From Miscanthus floridulus (lineage: Eukaryota > Streptophyta > Magnoliopsida > Poales > Poaceae): 64,000 nt of DNA. The stretch spans positions 83,097,928 to 83,161,927 of the forward strand of contig NC_089583.1 of the NCBI RefSeq assembly GCF_019320115.1, given 5' to 3'. Each line of letters opens with the position of its first letter. Within the stretch, counting starts at the first letter, position 1. A program made the position numbers and the translations under genes. The notes under the pieces are model-generated. The model made no database searches, had not been told where the DNA came from, and saw nothing but the letters and a program-made list of their open reading frames with translations. This document shows positions 11,946 through 23,385 of this stretch, one piece after another.

Positions 11946-13017
11946 TCATGTAAAGTATTTATGCACAACAAGCACCCGCGGCAATATATTCCGCTTCGGT
12001 GGTGGACAAAGCCATACTATTTTGCTTCTTAGAGGACCAAGACACAAGTGATCTGCCAAGCAAAAGGCACCATCTGGATGTGCTTTTTTTATCAACTTTG
12101 CAACCAGCATAATCCGAATCAGAATAGCCAACTAAGTCAAATCTAGCTCCTTTGGGATACCAAAGGCCAATGCTTGGTGTGTGCTTAAGGCACCTAAGGA
12201 TTCTTTTAACGGCAACCAAATAAGCTTCCTTAGGATTAGCTTAAAATCTAGCACACATACACACACTAAACATGATGTCAGGCCTAGATACAGTTAAATA
12301 TAATAAGCTACCAATCATAGAGCGGTAGAGAGTTTGATCAACCGTTTTACCTCCCTCTTCTCGGTCGAGATGTCCATTAGATGACATTGGTGTCTTGACT
12401 GGCTTACATTCATCCATATTGAACCTCTTGAGAAGATCCTTGATATACTTTTCTTGAGAGATGAAAATCCCTTCTCTCATTTACTTGACTTGAAATCTAA
12501 GAAAGAATATAAGCTCTCCAATCATTGACATCTCAAACTCCTTCGACATCAATTCACCAAACTCTTTGCAATAATCTTCATTTGATGATCCAAAGATGAT
12601 ATCATCAACATATACTTGACAAATGAGGATTTCTCCATCAAGCTTCTTGGTGAATAGTATGGTGTCGACTTTCTCAATGGTGAAGCTCTTCTCAACGAGA
12701 AAATCCCAAAGACGCTCATACCAAGCTCTTGGAGCTTGCTTAAGCCCATATAGCGCCTTGGACAACCTATAAATATGATTAGGATATTTATGGTCTTCAA
12801 ACCCAGAAGGTTGATCAACATAGACTAGTTTATTTATGAAGTCATTTAAAAATACACTTTTAACATCCATTTGATATAATTTTATTTCATGATGCGATGC
12901 ATATGCAAGGAGGATATGAATGGCTTTAAGTCTTGCAACCGGTGCAAAGGTCTCTCCAAAATTCAATCCTTCAACTTGAGAGAACCCCTTTGTAACTTGT
13001 CTTGCCTTGTTCCTCAC
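11946..13017 (-). pseudogene. Reverse transcriptase and RNase H of element A (broken)
   Basis: Three consecutive minus-strand open segments cover the copia RT and RNase H. 12481-13017 has the RT palm: GETFAPVARL at its start, a catalytic YVDD inside ICQVYVDDIIFGSS, and ALYGLKQAPRAWYERL, all textbook copia. 12241-12480 continues with SRPDIMFSV. 11959-12219 has RNase H with GYSDSDYAGCKVDKKSTS and STTEAEYIAAG. The segments are separated by stops at about 12480 and 12240, so no functional protein is made. The RT and RNase H active-site residues visible are still present, so decay is by stops and short indels. Confidence 0.9.
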
Positions 13018-13682
13018 TACAACGCCTTGATCATCTTACTTGTTGCGGAACACCCACTTTGTTCTAATGACTCTTACACCTTGTGGTCGCTCTTCAAAAG
13101 TCCAAACTTCATTGCGAGTGAAGTTGTTCAACACTTCATGCATGGCATTGGTTCAATCCGAATCTTGAACACAACAGACAAAAGAGTGATATTCAATGAA
13201 TGAAGCAAGTTTTTGAGATCGGATCATTACACCCTTTGAAAGACTCCCTATGATGAGATCTTATGGATGAGCTTATAGTAGAGGTGAATTTCTTCTATCA
13301 ATCACTTGACAGGGAGGTTGTGGAGCATCAACATCTTGTGCTTGTGCCATCATTTGATTATGAGAGACATGAGTATCTTTATTTTCAACTCTCCCATCTT
13401 TATCACCATCTTGTGGCACATTTGATGAAGAAGGTGGATCAATCACTTGTACATTATCTTCATCATCTTTGGGCTTGATGTCTTCAGCCGGAATGTTCTT
13501 CATGGTCTCCCTCAATGGTTCATCACCTACATCATCAAGATTCTCATCTGCTCCTTAGAAGCCGTTAGATTCATCAAATTTCACATCATATGTTTCTTCA
13601 ACCAAGCCATGGCATGATTAAATACTCGATATGCTTTGGACTTTGATGAGTAACCAACAAGAAAGCCAATATCACAACATCT
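13018..13682 (-). pseudogene. Integrase-RT linker of element A pol (broken)
   Basis: Hydrophilic low-complexity region between INT and RT. The open piece 13273-13515 is rich in D, P, Q and N (for example KPKDDEDNVQVIDPPSSSN), as is usual for this linker in copia elements. Stops interrupt it on both sides. Confidence 0.7.
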
Positions 13683-14400
13683 TTAAAACTTTCCTAGGTA
13701 TTGCCGCTTCTTGTAGATATAGCATTTGCAATCAAATACCCAAAAGAATAAGACGTCCGGCTTCTTTCCATTGAGCAACTCATAAGGGGTCTTGCTAAGA
13801 AACTTTTGAAGGAATAGGTGGTTGGATGCATAGCATGTGGTGTTGATAGCTTCCGCCCATAGAGCTTTAGGTGTATTGTACTCATTAAGCATTGTTCTAG
13901 TAAATGTGATAAGTGTCCGGTTCTTTCTCTCTACTACACCATTTTGTTGAGGAGTGTATATTGCGGAGACCTCATGCTTGATCCCAACTTCATCATAATA
14001 GGCTTCAATGTTTGTGTTGTCAAACTCTTTTCCATTATCACTTCTAATTTTCTTGAGCTTCACTTCAAACTCATTTTGTGCTCTCTTGGCAAACTTCTTA
14101 AAGCATGATGCAACTTCGGTCTTGTCATGAAGAAAGAACACCCATGTATATCTAGAGTAGTCATCAACAATCATAAGACAATAAAGATTTCTTCCTAAAC
14201 TCTTATAAGTTGTTGGTCCAAATAAGTCCATGTAAAGGAGCTCTAACACTCTTATTGTTGACATGAAAGCTTTTGTAGGATGAGTATTTGCAACTTGTTT
14301 GCCGGCTTAACATGCACTACAAAGCTTGTCCCCTCTCAAATTTCACATCCTTCAACCCTCTCACCAATTCATTCTTCATATGCTTCTTGAGTGAACTCAT
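13683..14400 (-). pseudogene. Integrase of element A
   Basis: The open segment 13683-14264 holds a copia integrase core with all three catalytic positions: D in MDLFGPTTYKS, D in IRSDNGKEF, and E in QQNGVVERKNRTL. Upstream (14265-14340) the pre-integrase zinc finger ends in KLCSAC, followed by a stop. Downstream it runs into the KTPYELLNGKKPDV region. The core reads cleanly for 193 codons, which makes it the best-preserved enzyme of the element. Confidence 0.9.
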
Positions 14401-14424
14401 CCCAACATGAGCAAGTCTTCTATG

Positions 14425-14814
14425 TCATAACCACCCAAATGATGTTTTGATGAATAAGCATGTCTTCAAGTTAGCATCTTCGAAGATGAAATCCACTAGA
14501 TATAGGTTGTTGTATCTAAATCCCTTAAATACAACTTGATCATCATCTTTTTTAGATACAACCACTTCCTTCTTGGTAAACAAGCATTGGAAGCCAAGAT
14601 CACAAGCAACATATAGGACATTTGAGATTGAATGATCATTTGATATTGCCACTTTGCCTAATCCTTTAACTTTGTCCTTTGAGTTATAACCAAATGTTAT
14701 CCTTTCTTGGCCATCAACTTCTTCTAGTGAGGTGAACATACGAGGATCACCGGTCATATGTTGAGTGCAACCACTATCAATTACCCAATGACTTCCACCG
14801 GTCTTGTAGTTCAC
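14425..14814 (-). pseudogene. Aspartic protease of element A
   Basis: 129 open codons. The active-site motif DSGCTQHMTG lies at about residues 13-22, preceded by HWVI, as in copia proteases. The rest (LEEVDGQERITFGYNSKDKV, then YVACDLGFQCL) fits the family, though the usual LLSVSQL-type stretch is changed. A stop follows near 14425, so the link to the integrase frame is broken. Confidence 0.85.
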
Positions 14815-15038
14815 CTACACACAAGAGATCAAGCTTGTTTAGAGACCCAAACTTGTTGAGGGCCCTTGACTTTCTCAACAAGTGGCTTTGCAACTCAAAT
14901 TTTCTTAGACCTATTCTTGTTGGGAGGTCCTAAGAACATGACTTTTATTTTCTCATTTGAGTCCTTTCTAAGCATGTAATGAGCATTGAAAGCAAAGGGT
15001 CTAGCATGCTTAGGCAAGGGTTGTGGTGGTGGAGTTTG

Positions 15039-15080
15039 ACACTTATGGGCAAAGTGACCTTCTTATCCACACTCAAAACA
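15039..15080 (-). pseudogene. Second CCHC zinc knuckle of A, with an internal stop
   Basis: Minus-strand codons give the CX2CX4HX4C spacing: CFEC, four positions, H, FAHK, C. The third residue after the second cysteine is a TAA stop, a single-base change from a sense codon such as CAA. It lies between the coiled-coil segment and the protease and is separate from the first knuckle at about 16300-16345. Confidence 0.75.
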
Positions 15081-15206
15081 CCTCTTTGGCTTTAGCTTTG
15101 ACTTGTGTTGTTGTTGATGTTGAGCTTGAGCCTTCTTCTTTTGATGTGCCAAGTATCCAATTCCACTTCTATCCATCATCATGATGGTGTTCATGAGTAG
15201 CTCACT

Positions 15207-16103
15207 TTAAAGATGTTGACCTTTTGTGAATTTGTTCAACCCGGTCTTGAGATGTTCTTTTTCTAACTTGAGCTTCTTGTTCTCATCATGATTTTTCTTC
15301 TTCTTGAGCCTCTTGTTATCTTCTTTAAGCTTCTCATTTTCAAGAGCTAGATCACTATCATGGTCAAGGTTCCCTATCACAATGGTGTTGGTGGTTGAAA
15401 GCTTCTCAAGATCTTTCTTTAGCTTCTCATTCTCATTCTTGATCTTGACATACTCATCATAGTTATCGGACTCAACCACTTGCTTGCCTTTGCTACTAGA
15501 ACCTTGCTCAATGCTCTCAATAATCAAATCATCACATGATATAGCTATATTAATCTTAACAACATGGTTAGTAGCATCATGTGGCTCATTGGATAAAAAC
15601 TCATGAGAGATAACAAGATTATCATGATTGATCTTGAGATTTGTATATTCTTCTTTTAGCATTTTGTAGCTAGTGATGAGCTCATTATGTATCCCCTCAA
15701 TTTTATCATGTTTATCTTTAAGCTCTGTCTTAGAAGATTTGAGCTCCTTGAGTTTGGATGACATAGCATCATTTGCGTCTCTAAGCTCAACACTAGCCTT
15801 TTCCGCTATGTCACATTTAGCTAAAAGAGAATCATTCTTAAGTTCTAGCTTTTCATTCTTAGCTCTTGACTTTCTAATGATCTTAGCGTATTGATTTAGC
15901 AATTTAACAAGATCATCATATGAAGGTGATTTAAATTCATCATCATCACTATCACTATCATCATTGCAAGTATGTTCATCACCACTACTTTCGTCATCAT
16001 TTGATACCTTTCGTTCACCCTTAGCCATAAGGCATAGGTGTGTAGAGGATGATGGCGGTGGTGTCGGTGAAGATGATGAAGAGTCAATCACAATAGCGGC
16101 CAC
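15207..16103 (-). pseudogene. Coiled-coil gag extension of element A
   Basis: A 298-codon open frame, unusually long for this element. It starts with a serine/proline-rich stretch and an acidic stretch (DSDSDDDEF, about residues 50-58). Residues from about 60 to 290 form a near-continuous predicted coiled coil, rich in E, K, L, N and D (KIKNENEKLKKDLEKL, ENEKLKEDNKRLKKKKN). Such a segment is common between the two zinc knuckles of SIRE-type grass elements. A role in Gag assembly is inferred. The frame is continuous while its neighbours are broken, which may reflect chance or younger age relative to stop-prone neighbours. Confidence 0.75.
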
Positions 16104-16296
16104 CTTCTCATTCTCACTACCATAATCGGATGAGCAACTTGATGAATCAATATCTGTGAGCTAATCACCGATGATGTATGCCTTGCCATTTTTCTTCTTT
16201 TCATGGAAATCCTTCTTTTTGTATGGCTTGTTTTTCTTCTTCTCATCATTATCTTTATCATTTGAGTCATCTTTCTTGCCCTTGTACTTCTTGTAC

Positions 16297-17212
16297 TTAT
16301 TTTTTTTTTGGCTTGGGGCATTGATGAGCTAGATGACCAAGTTCTCTACAATTATAACAATCCATCTCTGAGATTGACTTCCTTCTATTGCTAGTGAAGA
16401 ACTTCTTTTTCTTGACATCAAACTTGACATCGTTCTTGTTGAGCTGCTTTAACATCTTGGCGGCTCTTCTCACTATGAGAGCAAGACATGTATCATCAAT
16501 TTCATCTTCACTTGAGCTCATACTCAACTCTTGCTTTGCCCTTCTCTTGGCTAGCCTTGAATGCCAAGTCTTTGTCTTTCTTCTTGGTAGAAGAAGAGCC
16601 ATCTTGTGGTGTGATGTGCATATACATCTCATGAGCGTTGATCTTTCCCAAGATTTGAGTTGGTGTAGCGATGGAAAGATCACCTTGATGAAGCATGGTC
16701 ACAATGTGTCCATATTTGTCAATAGAGAGGACACTCAAGATCTTTCTTACAACATCGGATGGTTATATTTGTGTAAGTCCAAGCCCATTGACTTCCTCTA
16801 CAAGAACATTTAAGCGTGAGTACATTTCATTTGCACTTTCTTTAGGAAGCATCTCGAAAGAATTAAGCTTTTTCATGACAAGATGACAGCGTTCCTTACG
16901 CTCGCTCTTTGTTCCCTCATGGAGCGCACAAATGTTCGATCATAGTTCATGGGCGTCCTTGTGGTTCCGCACACGGTTAAACACATCTTTGCAAAGGCCT
17001 CTAAAGATGGTGTTTTTAGCATTTGCATTCTATTTCTCATAATTGACCTCATCGCCTTGAAGATGTGCAGGATCCCTAGGTTTTGGGAAGCCTTGAGAGG
17101 TGGCTCTAAGAATTCCAACATCTAGAGCTTCTAAGTACGCCTCCATGTGGATTTTTCAATAAGAAAAATCATCTCCCTCAAAGATAGGAGGAGGATCATC
17201 CCCATGGAACAT
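16297..17212 (-). pseudogene. Gag of element A with first CCHC knuckle (broken)
   Basis: Gag starts at the ATG at 17212, about 40 bases inside the primer-binding site, and reads MFHGDDPPPIFEGDDFSY before a stop. The UBN2-type gag body follows in changing frames (17121-16873, 16738-16508, 16683-16297). It ends with a CCHC zinc knuckle, CYNCRELGHLAHQC, about 14 residues before a lysine-rich tail. At least three stops or frame changes are visible. Confidence 0.8.
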
Positions 17213-17250
17213 ATTTCTCTAAGTTGTTAAGCCTAAATGCATTAGCACGA

Positions 17251-17263
17251 GGCTCTGATACCA
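17251..17263 (-). other. Primer-binding site of element A (initiator Met tRNA type)
   Basis: Minus-strand TGGTATCAGAGCC, the standard plant copia sequence complementary to the 3' end of initiator methionine tRNA. It lies two bases after the LTR end CTTTCA (17271-17266). Confidence 0.95.
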
Positions 17264-17964
17264 ATTGAAAGAATCAAAATACCCAAAAGGAGAGGTTAAT
17301 TGGGCTAATTCTAAAATTCTTTGCAATAATTAAACCCTACTAACTTCACCGCTTGTGCCTAAAATATGATTCTAATGATCTACCGCACAAAAGTTTAGCA
17401 CCCTAAGTTCCAATCCTACTCTAGCATGGCAATTTTAAGAATATAATGATAAAAATTAAATTGCTCAAAAGTAAATGTTCAAAGTAAAGAGAGAAAGAAC
17501 GTGGCGATATTTTGCCGAGGTATCGGAGAGTCGCTACTCCCCACTAGTCCTCGTTAGAGCACCCGCGTAACGGTGTAGCTCCTCCTTGATCCGCGCAAGG
17601 ATCAAGTGCTCTCTACGGGTTGATTCTTTGACACTCCATCACGATGAATCACCCACAACAGCTCACAACTTGAGTTGGGTTATTCATAAGCTCCGCCAAA
17701 TGATAATCAAACTCCCAATCACCACCAAGCCGTCTAGGTGATAGCAATCACCAAGAGTAACAAGCACGAACTCTCACTTGACCATAACAGGCCTAATGAG
17801 AAGGGTGGATGCACACTTGCTACTCTCCTTGCACTATTGAGGCCTTAATCTTGAATTCTCAAATCTCAATCACCTCACTAAGCTCTTGCTCTCCAAAGCA
17901 CTCTCAAGGGTGCTTCTTAGCTGATCAAATGGGCAAGAGACCTCCCTTGGATGAATAGAGAAAG

Positions 17965-17972
17965 TATTTATA
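17965..17972 (-). promoter_or_regulatory. TATA box of A 5' LTR
   Basis: Minus-strand GGGGTATAAATACTTTC. The GACCGG array starts about 50 bases upstream. Confidence 0.6.
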
Positions 17973-18019
17973 CCCCCTCATTCAAAACAAACCGTTAGGA
18001 GGTTGCGTCAGCATTCTGC

Positions 18020-18430
18020 GAGGTGACCGAACGCTCTGGTCAGTTCCCCCGCCATAGAGCCGTTAAGTTGTGACCGGACTCTGACCGGCGTCCGATCAGC
18101 ACTAACCGAACACGTCCGGTCACGAAAACTGTTCTCTGCACCCATACTAATGTTGACCGAACGCTGGAGCCTAGAGTCCGATCGCTTCGCTGTTCAGCGT
18201 CCGATCAGTAACCAGAACCTGACCAGCATCTGGTCAGCAATGACCGGACGCGTCCGATCAGGATTCTCCCTCTCTAGAACCTTACTGGAGTTGACCAAAC
18301 TCTGACATCCAGCGTCCGATCACTTTTCACTCAACGTCCGGTCATAACCAGACGACTTCTCCTTGATCAAATGAACTGACCGGACTCTACTGCCAGCGTC
18401 CGATCACAACTGGATCAGCGTCCGGTCAAT
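18020..18430 (-). promoter_or_regulatory. GACCGG/CCGGTC half-site array in A 5' LTR
   Basis: Same array as in the 3' LTR, with different point variants at most copies. Placed in U3 directly upstream of the TATA box. Confidence 0.6.
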
Positions 18431-18851
18431 ATTTAACCATCCATTCACTTCCAACTCAAAATCATATGTGAATGAAGTTTGCTCCAATTAATCTTATGGC
18501 TACTCCGGAGCTACCTAGTGCTAGATTTGACAAATGTGCACTACACCTAACCCACTAGACTCACCTAAATCAAGCTACTAGTTCATACCCCCCCCCTAAT
18601 AGTACGGCCAAAGGAAAAATAAAGTCCTAAATTACTCTAAGTGTCTCTTCAACACCAAACGACACTTAGAACTAGTCCATCCTTAACCTTGTCGCCCATT
18701 CTTTGAAAACCGAAACAATTTCCATTGTAGGGGCATGATAACCATGATTGCCCAATCAATTGTCATTACCATGACCTAACTTAATTGCCTTACAAAACAC
18801 ACGTTAGTCATAGTAATCTCGTATTGTCATTAATCACCGAAACCCAACTAG

Positions 18852-20207
18852 CGTCTCCACTCCTGTGGATGACTAAGTGCTCGACGATGAAGGTGCTAGT
18901 GAAGCCGCTAGCTTCCCTCGTCCTCGGACTGTTCTAGTCCCAGGTCGCCTTCTCGTCGAACACGACGTCGCGTGAGACAACCACCTTGCCTCCACGTGGG
19001 TCGTAGAGCCAGTACGCCTTGGTACCCTCCGTGTAGCCTAGGAACACTATTGGTGTGCTCTTGTCTTCCAGCTTAGTGAGGACCGACTTCGTCTTCCTGA
19101 CGTGGCCGCTGCAGCTGAATGTCTAGAAGGACACGCTCGGCTTGCGTCCATACCAAGCCTCGAACGGCGTCTTGCCCTTCGGGGCCTTGGTGGGTGCGCG
19201 GTTGAGAATGAACACTACCGGGGTCACCGCCTCACCCCAGAACCTTGTCGGTATGCCCTTGGCCTTCATCATGGATCGAGCCATGCCGACCACTGTCTGG
19301 TTCCATCGCTCCACCACGCCATTCTGCTATGTCGAGTACGGCGCGATGTGGTGTCGCACCACACCCTGATCTACGCAGTACGCAACGAACTCCACCGAAG
19401 TAAATTCGTCATCGCGATTAGTTCGCAGCACGCACAGCTCCTTGCCACTCTTCGCCTCCGCGTGCGCCTTGAACTTCTTGATCGCCTCCGTCGCTTCATC
19501 CTTGCTCGTCAGGAGTTGCAGCCAAATATAGCGATTGTAATCATCCATGAGCAGGAGGAAGTACCGCCGACCACCGTTTGTGGCTAGCGTGATTGGCCTG
19601 TAGAGATCGCCATGGACGAGCTCGAGAGCGTCCACCACGTGATACTTGGCCGCCTTAGGGAACGGCAGCCTCCTTTGCTTCCTGGCTAGGCAGCTGTCAC
19701 ACAGCTCGCCTCCGTGCTTGATGTGGGGAGCCCTCGGACCATCTTCTCTAGCCAACCGAGTGCGTCGAAGCTGAGATGGCCGAACCAGGCATGCCACAAC
19801 CATGGCTCCTCGATGTGCCATGCTGCCAGGCACACCGGCTGCTCCACCTTCAAGTCAAGCAGGTACAGTCGGTTCCGAGACCTCTTCACCTTGGCGAGAA
19901 GGCGCTGTTCCCGGTCCCTGATCCTAAGGACGTCGTCCTTGATCAGTACCTCACTACCACGCTCATCCAGCTGGCCAATGCTGATGATGCTTGAACGAAG
20001 TTGCGGGATGTAATATACATCCATTAGCGCATGGTGCTCGCCATTCTGGCACCTAAAGATGATGGTGCCACGCCCTCGAATTGCCACCCTTGAGCCGTCA
20101 CCGAACTTCACCGTGCCGGTCACGTCGTCGTCGAGCTCGGAGAAGGCTTCCTTGGAGCCCGTCATGTGGTTGTTGGCGCCAGAGTCCAGGTACCACCGCT
20201 GCTCCTG
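18852..20207 (-). pseudogene. Protease and integrase of element C (broken)
   Basis: The protease motif WYLDSGANNHMTG is at about 20190-20150, following a stop just upstream. Pre-integrase and zinc region: LWHAWFGHLSFDAL, then a CDSCLARKQRRLPF finger. The integrase core at 19327-19600 has VHGDLYRPIT (first Asp) and LLLMDDYNRYIW. The second catalytic position reads RTNRDDEF where copia elements have RTDNGGEF, so Asp is replaced by Asn. The third motif QNGVVERWNQTV is intact (about 19310), just after a stop. The linker (18870-19110) has a GYTEGTKAYWLYDP-like stretch. The enzyme would be dead even without the stops. Confidence 0.85.
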
Positions 20208-21251
20208 TCATCCGCCCACACGTCCGAGGTGGACTTGGGCGCGCGGTTCGTCGAGGTGGACAGCCTTCAGAGCCTTGTCGTGCTCGGCCACCGCCGTCAC
20301 CTCTCCCTTTACCTCGGCCTCAATATCGTGCAGTGCACAGAATGTCGCCATCAAGATAGTGGCCTCATCATCATCATCAACCTGCGCTAGATGAGCTTCA
20401 GCCTTCTTCTCCTGCTTGTGATTTGGGCACTCCCTTGCCCAGTGGCCTGTCTTCCCGCAGCGCCGACAGGCGTTGGGGTCGATCTTCTTCTTCTTCTCCA
20501 AAGAAGCCTTGCCGCGGCGCTTGCCATCGCCACCGCGGCTGGAGGAGGCTTCCCCGGAGTTCCTCCGGGCAGCCCACTCCTCTGTCATCAGCAGCTTGGC
20601 GCTGTCCTTCGTTGCTGTCGCCTGCTCCAAGCGCTCGTCCACCTCCCGCAACTGACCAGTCATATCCTCAATGGTGAGGGTGGACAGATCCAGCATCGTC
20701 TCTATGGAGAGAGCGATCTAGATGTACTTCGTCGGCACGAAGTGGAGATACTTGGAGACCATCTCTTCTTTGTCGATGGTGACGCCGTGGCTCTTCAGCT
20801 TGCTGATGAGCGTCTACAGGCGGAGAGAGAAGTCCTCCACCGATTCACCATTCTTGAACTAGAGGTTGGCGTACTCCTGCTTCAGAAATCGGGCCATCGC
20901 CTTCTTTGCGCAGTCAGACCCAACGCGCATCGCCGCAATGGCCTCTCACGCCTCCTTAGCAGAGCTCTTCACCCCCAATGGCTCCTTGTACTTCGCCGAT
21001 ACAGTAGCGAGGATAGCCTCTAACGCTGACATATCATCTTCTTCATTGTCGGTGCCCTTATCAACAGCATTCCAGAGCCATCGGGCTCTGAGCTTGACCT
21101 TCATGGTCACCGACCACTCGCCATAGTTGGTGCGAGTCAGCGTCGGCCAACTGGTGTCGCTGACCTCCCGCATCGTTCGCACGACCTCTTGTCGTGGCTA
21201 GGCAGCCACAGCAGCTCCACCGCGATCGCCCATCTCCAAACCGTGCGTCAT
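20208..21251 (-). pseudogene. Gag of element C (broken)
   Basis: Starts at an ATG at 21251 or 21233. Gag N-terminal motif: LTRTNYGEWSVTMKVKL with LRARWLWNAVD, typical of UBN2/DUF4219 copia gag. The zinc knuckle CRRCGKTGHWAREC is at about 20475. Stops occur at about 21200 and between 20945 and 20697. A terminal KAVHLDEPRAQVHL section leads to the protease. Confidence 0.85.
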
Positions 21252-21283
21252 CGCCAACGGTTAGTCCGACGACGACGTTTGTA

Positions 21284-21298
21284 CGGTTTTGATACCAC
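21284..21298 (-). other. Primer-binding site of element C
   Basis: Minus-strand GTGGTATCAAAACC, resembling the initiator-Met PBS with two or three changes. It directly follows the LTR end GGCTAACA at 21300. Confidence 0.8.
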
Positions 21299-21299
21299 T

Positions 21300-21753
21300 T
21301 GTTAGCCCACTGGATCACCGACACGGGTGAGCCGACCACTCACCAGGGCTGTCGACCACAGACTATCGTTGGCGACCACGCACTATGACTAGAGGTAGAA
21401 GAAGGGAGGGAGAACAGAGCACACACACAGCACAAGCACCAGCGTTGGCCGGAGCTCTGAAGAGTAGATGACAGAACTAAACTCGCTCTCTTTACTGAGC
21501 TGCAGTGGCAAACTATATACAACTCTACTCATCTAATCCTAGTATACAGACATGTCAGGCTGCCATGCTACTACAATGACTAGATGTGACAGCAGGGCTA
21601 ACTTTAGCGCCTGCCCCTGCTATGGCCATAGTACGACAGGAGAGTCGTTCGATGCCTGCCCCTGTTGTGGCTACAGTACCACAACAGGAAGCCTTTTCGA
21701 CGCCGCCTTCCCCTGTTGCACGTTTACACAAGGGAGCAGCAGATAACTTAACA
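21300..21753 (-). repeat. 5' LTR of element C
   Basis: 454 bp, from TGTTAAGTTATC (21753) to GGCTAACA (21300). The next five bases outside are CTTAG (21754-21758), the expected target duplication, whose partner is outside the window. Internally it has three CAGGGGCAGGC-like repeats (21610-21720). Confidence 0.75.
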
Positions 21754-23385
21754 CTTAGTTGTAAAACAAACAGGTAACAGCATATCACCGGGCGATTTGC
21801 AAAAATAGGACTCAAAACATCGGTCGTTTGCAGATTTGACACTGGACCCACATTCATAGACACAGATGGACCCACTTGTCAACCACCCGAGTGTCATCAT
21901 AATCAAGGAGTCAATCTTTCGAATGTCATTTTTGCATTTTTTTCCATTTCAGCAGATTATGACAATCTTCTACGATATGAGTAAACGAGAAAATAAGCAA
22001 TTATGCTCATGAATAAACTCAGAACTCGCAATAAGATTGCAGGAACAAAGAAAACACATAGCTTGATCATTAGGACAGCAAGTATATTAAGATGCGTGCC
22101 ATGAGTACAAAATGTAGCACATAATGATAAATAAAAGGTCCGATTAGCTAAACAGAAAAGATGAAAAATAAAGTACTGATTATCCTACTTTTACTGGACA
22201 GAATTGTACAATTACATGAATCGAACTGGTCTTCTCGCCTTCTATGTCCATTGATAGGCCAACGAATGATATATCATGATTATCACTTGAAAAACTTTAT
22301 ATGATGCTCTAGTCTATAGTCACCTCAGAGCTATAATTATAGGTATACATATGTTCATGATTTCATTAAGCATAATCACTCCAGAACAATAAACTGCAGG
22401 TCCTTTGGGCTTCTTATTGCAAAAAAGATATAATTCCATGCTGCCACAGAGTCAGATGCAGCCAAGTATGTTCAATATCATATTGTTGTAGCTTCTAATG
22501 ATTGCATGCCATAAACAAAACAAACATTATTAGTTCTTACTTCTTACGACCCGGTGATACTCCACTGTTGCAGCACTTATACCTGATTACCTGTTACCTT
22601 CACAAGTTAGTTGCTTAGCCATTTCTCCGTGACACTGTAAATGGTTAAATGCAGGGAAAAGGGAGACCTAAAAATCTAATAATCAGGCTATTGATAAGGA
22701 TAGATTCATTGTCACAAATGAATCATAAAGAATAGCAAGTGAGGTAGCAACTAAGTCAGCACAGATCTAATACTAGTACACTCCTGGTGTGCCACACTAC
22801 AGGATGAAACTAGTATTTGTGATAACTTAGCAGAGTTTCTCTCTTTTTGGGAATTCAACTTTCGGCTGTACCTGTGGATTTCAAATCTCACCACCTAATA
22901 TACTAGTTTAAATGTTCTCAATCCTCAACATTTTCTTCTTAATTTTCTTATGCCAATCTCATAAAGCAAATCATTATTTTAAGCATTACTACATTGTCTG
23001 GAACAAGAATGCTTTCCACAAAAAGGGTCCAACCAACGAGAACACCCAATCTACTTAATAAGAGCTGTGGATAAACGTGTGACTCTATTTCTGCCAAATC
23101 AGAATCTCCGTCTATATCCTTGAGCAAATGAGCTAAGAAACACTAGAGGATGTGGGTTGTCTCTGTTTATTCATTCCAAATCAAGAAAATACCCCACAAA
23201 ATCTTATGACGATTACATATCTGGCTGAATTGCTGTGAGAGAAAAACGCAAAAAGAAGCCAAACGAGCCGGTTTCTGGGTAAGTCGTTGCTAATGCTACA
23301 GAACTAAAAATGATTCCACAGAAGCAGAACCAGGACCCAGACACACAATAGTAGCTAGTACTGCGTACCATTGGGTGGCGCGATC
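21754..23385. other. Low-copy AT-rich sequence, no gene seen
   Basis: No ORF, TIR or domain is recognised. The right-hand few hundred bases are the 3' flank, and probably the 3' UTR, of the minus-strand gene ending at 23386. Confidence 0.4.

Larger units (their letters stand above)
1..18851 (-). mobile_element. Copia element A (SIRE-like), 3' LTR cut by window start, hosts nested element B
   Basis: Read right to left this is a long Ty1/copia retrotransposon: 5' LTR (17266-18851), initiator-Met-type primer-binding site, gag, coiled-coil gag extension, protease, integrase, RT, RNase H, a long 3' region with a third ORF, and a 3' LTR whose first 830 bases (outer U3 side) are in the window. The copia order PR-INT-RT-RH and a long post-pol region point to the SIRE/Maximus lineage. 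The LTRs are old: the first 60 bases of the window differ at about ten places from the matching start near 17999. Coding regions have many stops. Element B (3155-9599) is inserted in the third ORF. Element A is itself inserted in element C, whose pol sequence resumes at 18852. Its target duplication cannot be checked because the left end is outside the window. Confidence 0.85.
17266..18851 (-). repeat. Full 5' LTR of element A
   Basis: About 1.59 kb. The U5 end CTTTCA abuts the PBS. The outer end is at CTAGTTGGG (18851), established by where the two LTR copies diverge. It includes a TATA box and a GACCGG array. Confidence 0.88.
18852..21753 (-). mobile_element. Copia element C (5' part), interrupted by element A
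   Basis: A second, different copia element. Right to left: a 454-bp 5' LTR (21300-21753, TGTTAAGTT...GGCTAACA), PBS, gag with CCHC knuckle, protease and integrase. It stops abruptly at 18851 in the INT-RT linker, where element A begins. RT, RNase H and the 3' LTR must lie beyond the left edge of the window. It is much more GC-rich than A. Confidence 0.85.

Noticed and set aside
12889..13203. Plus-strand frame over the RT region of A
   Set aside because: Shadow of the minus-strand RT; no independent similarity.
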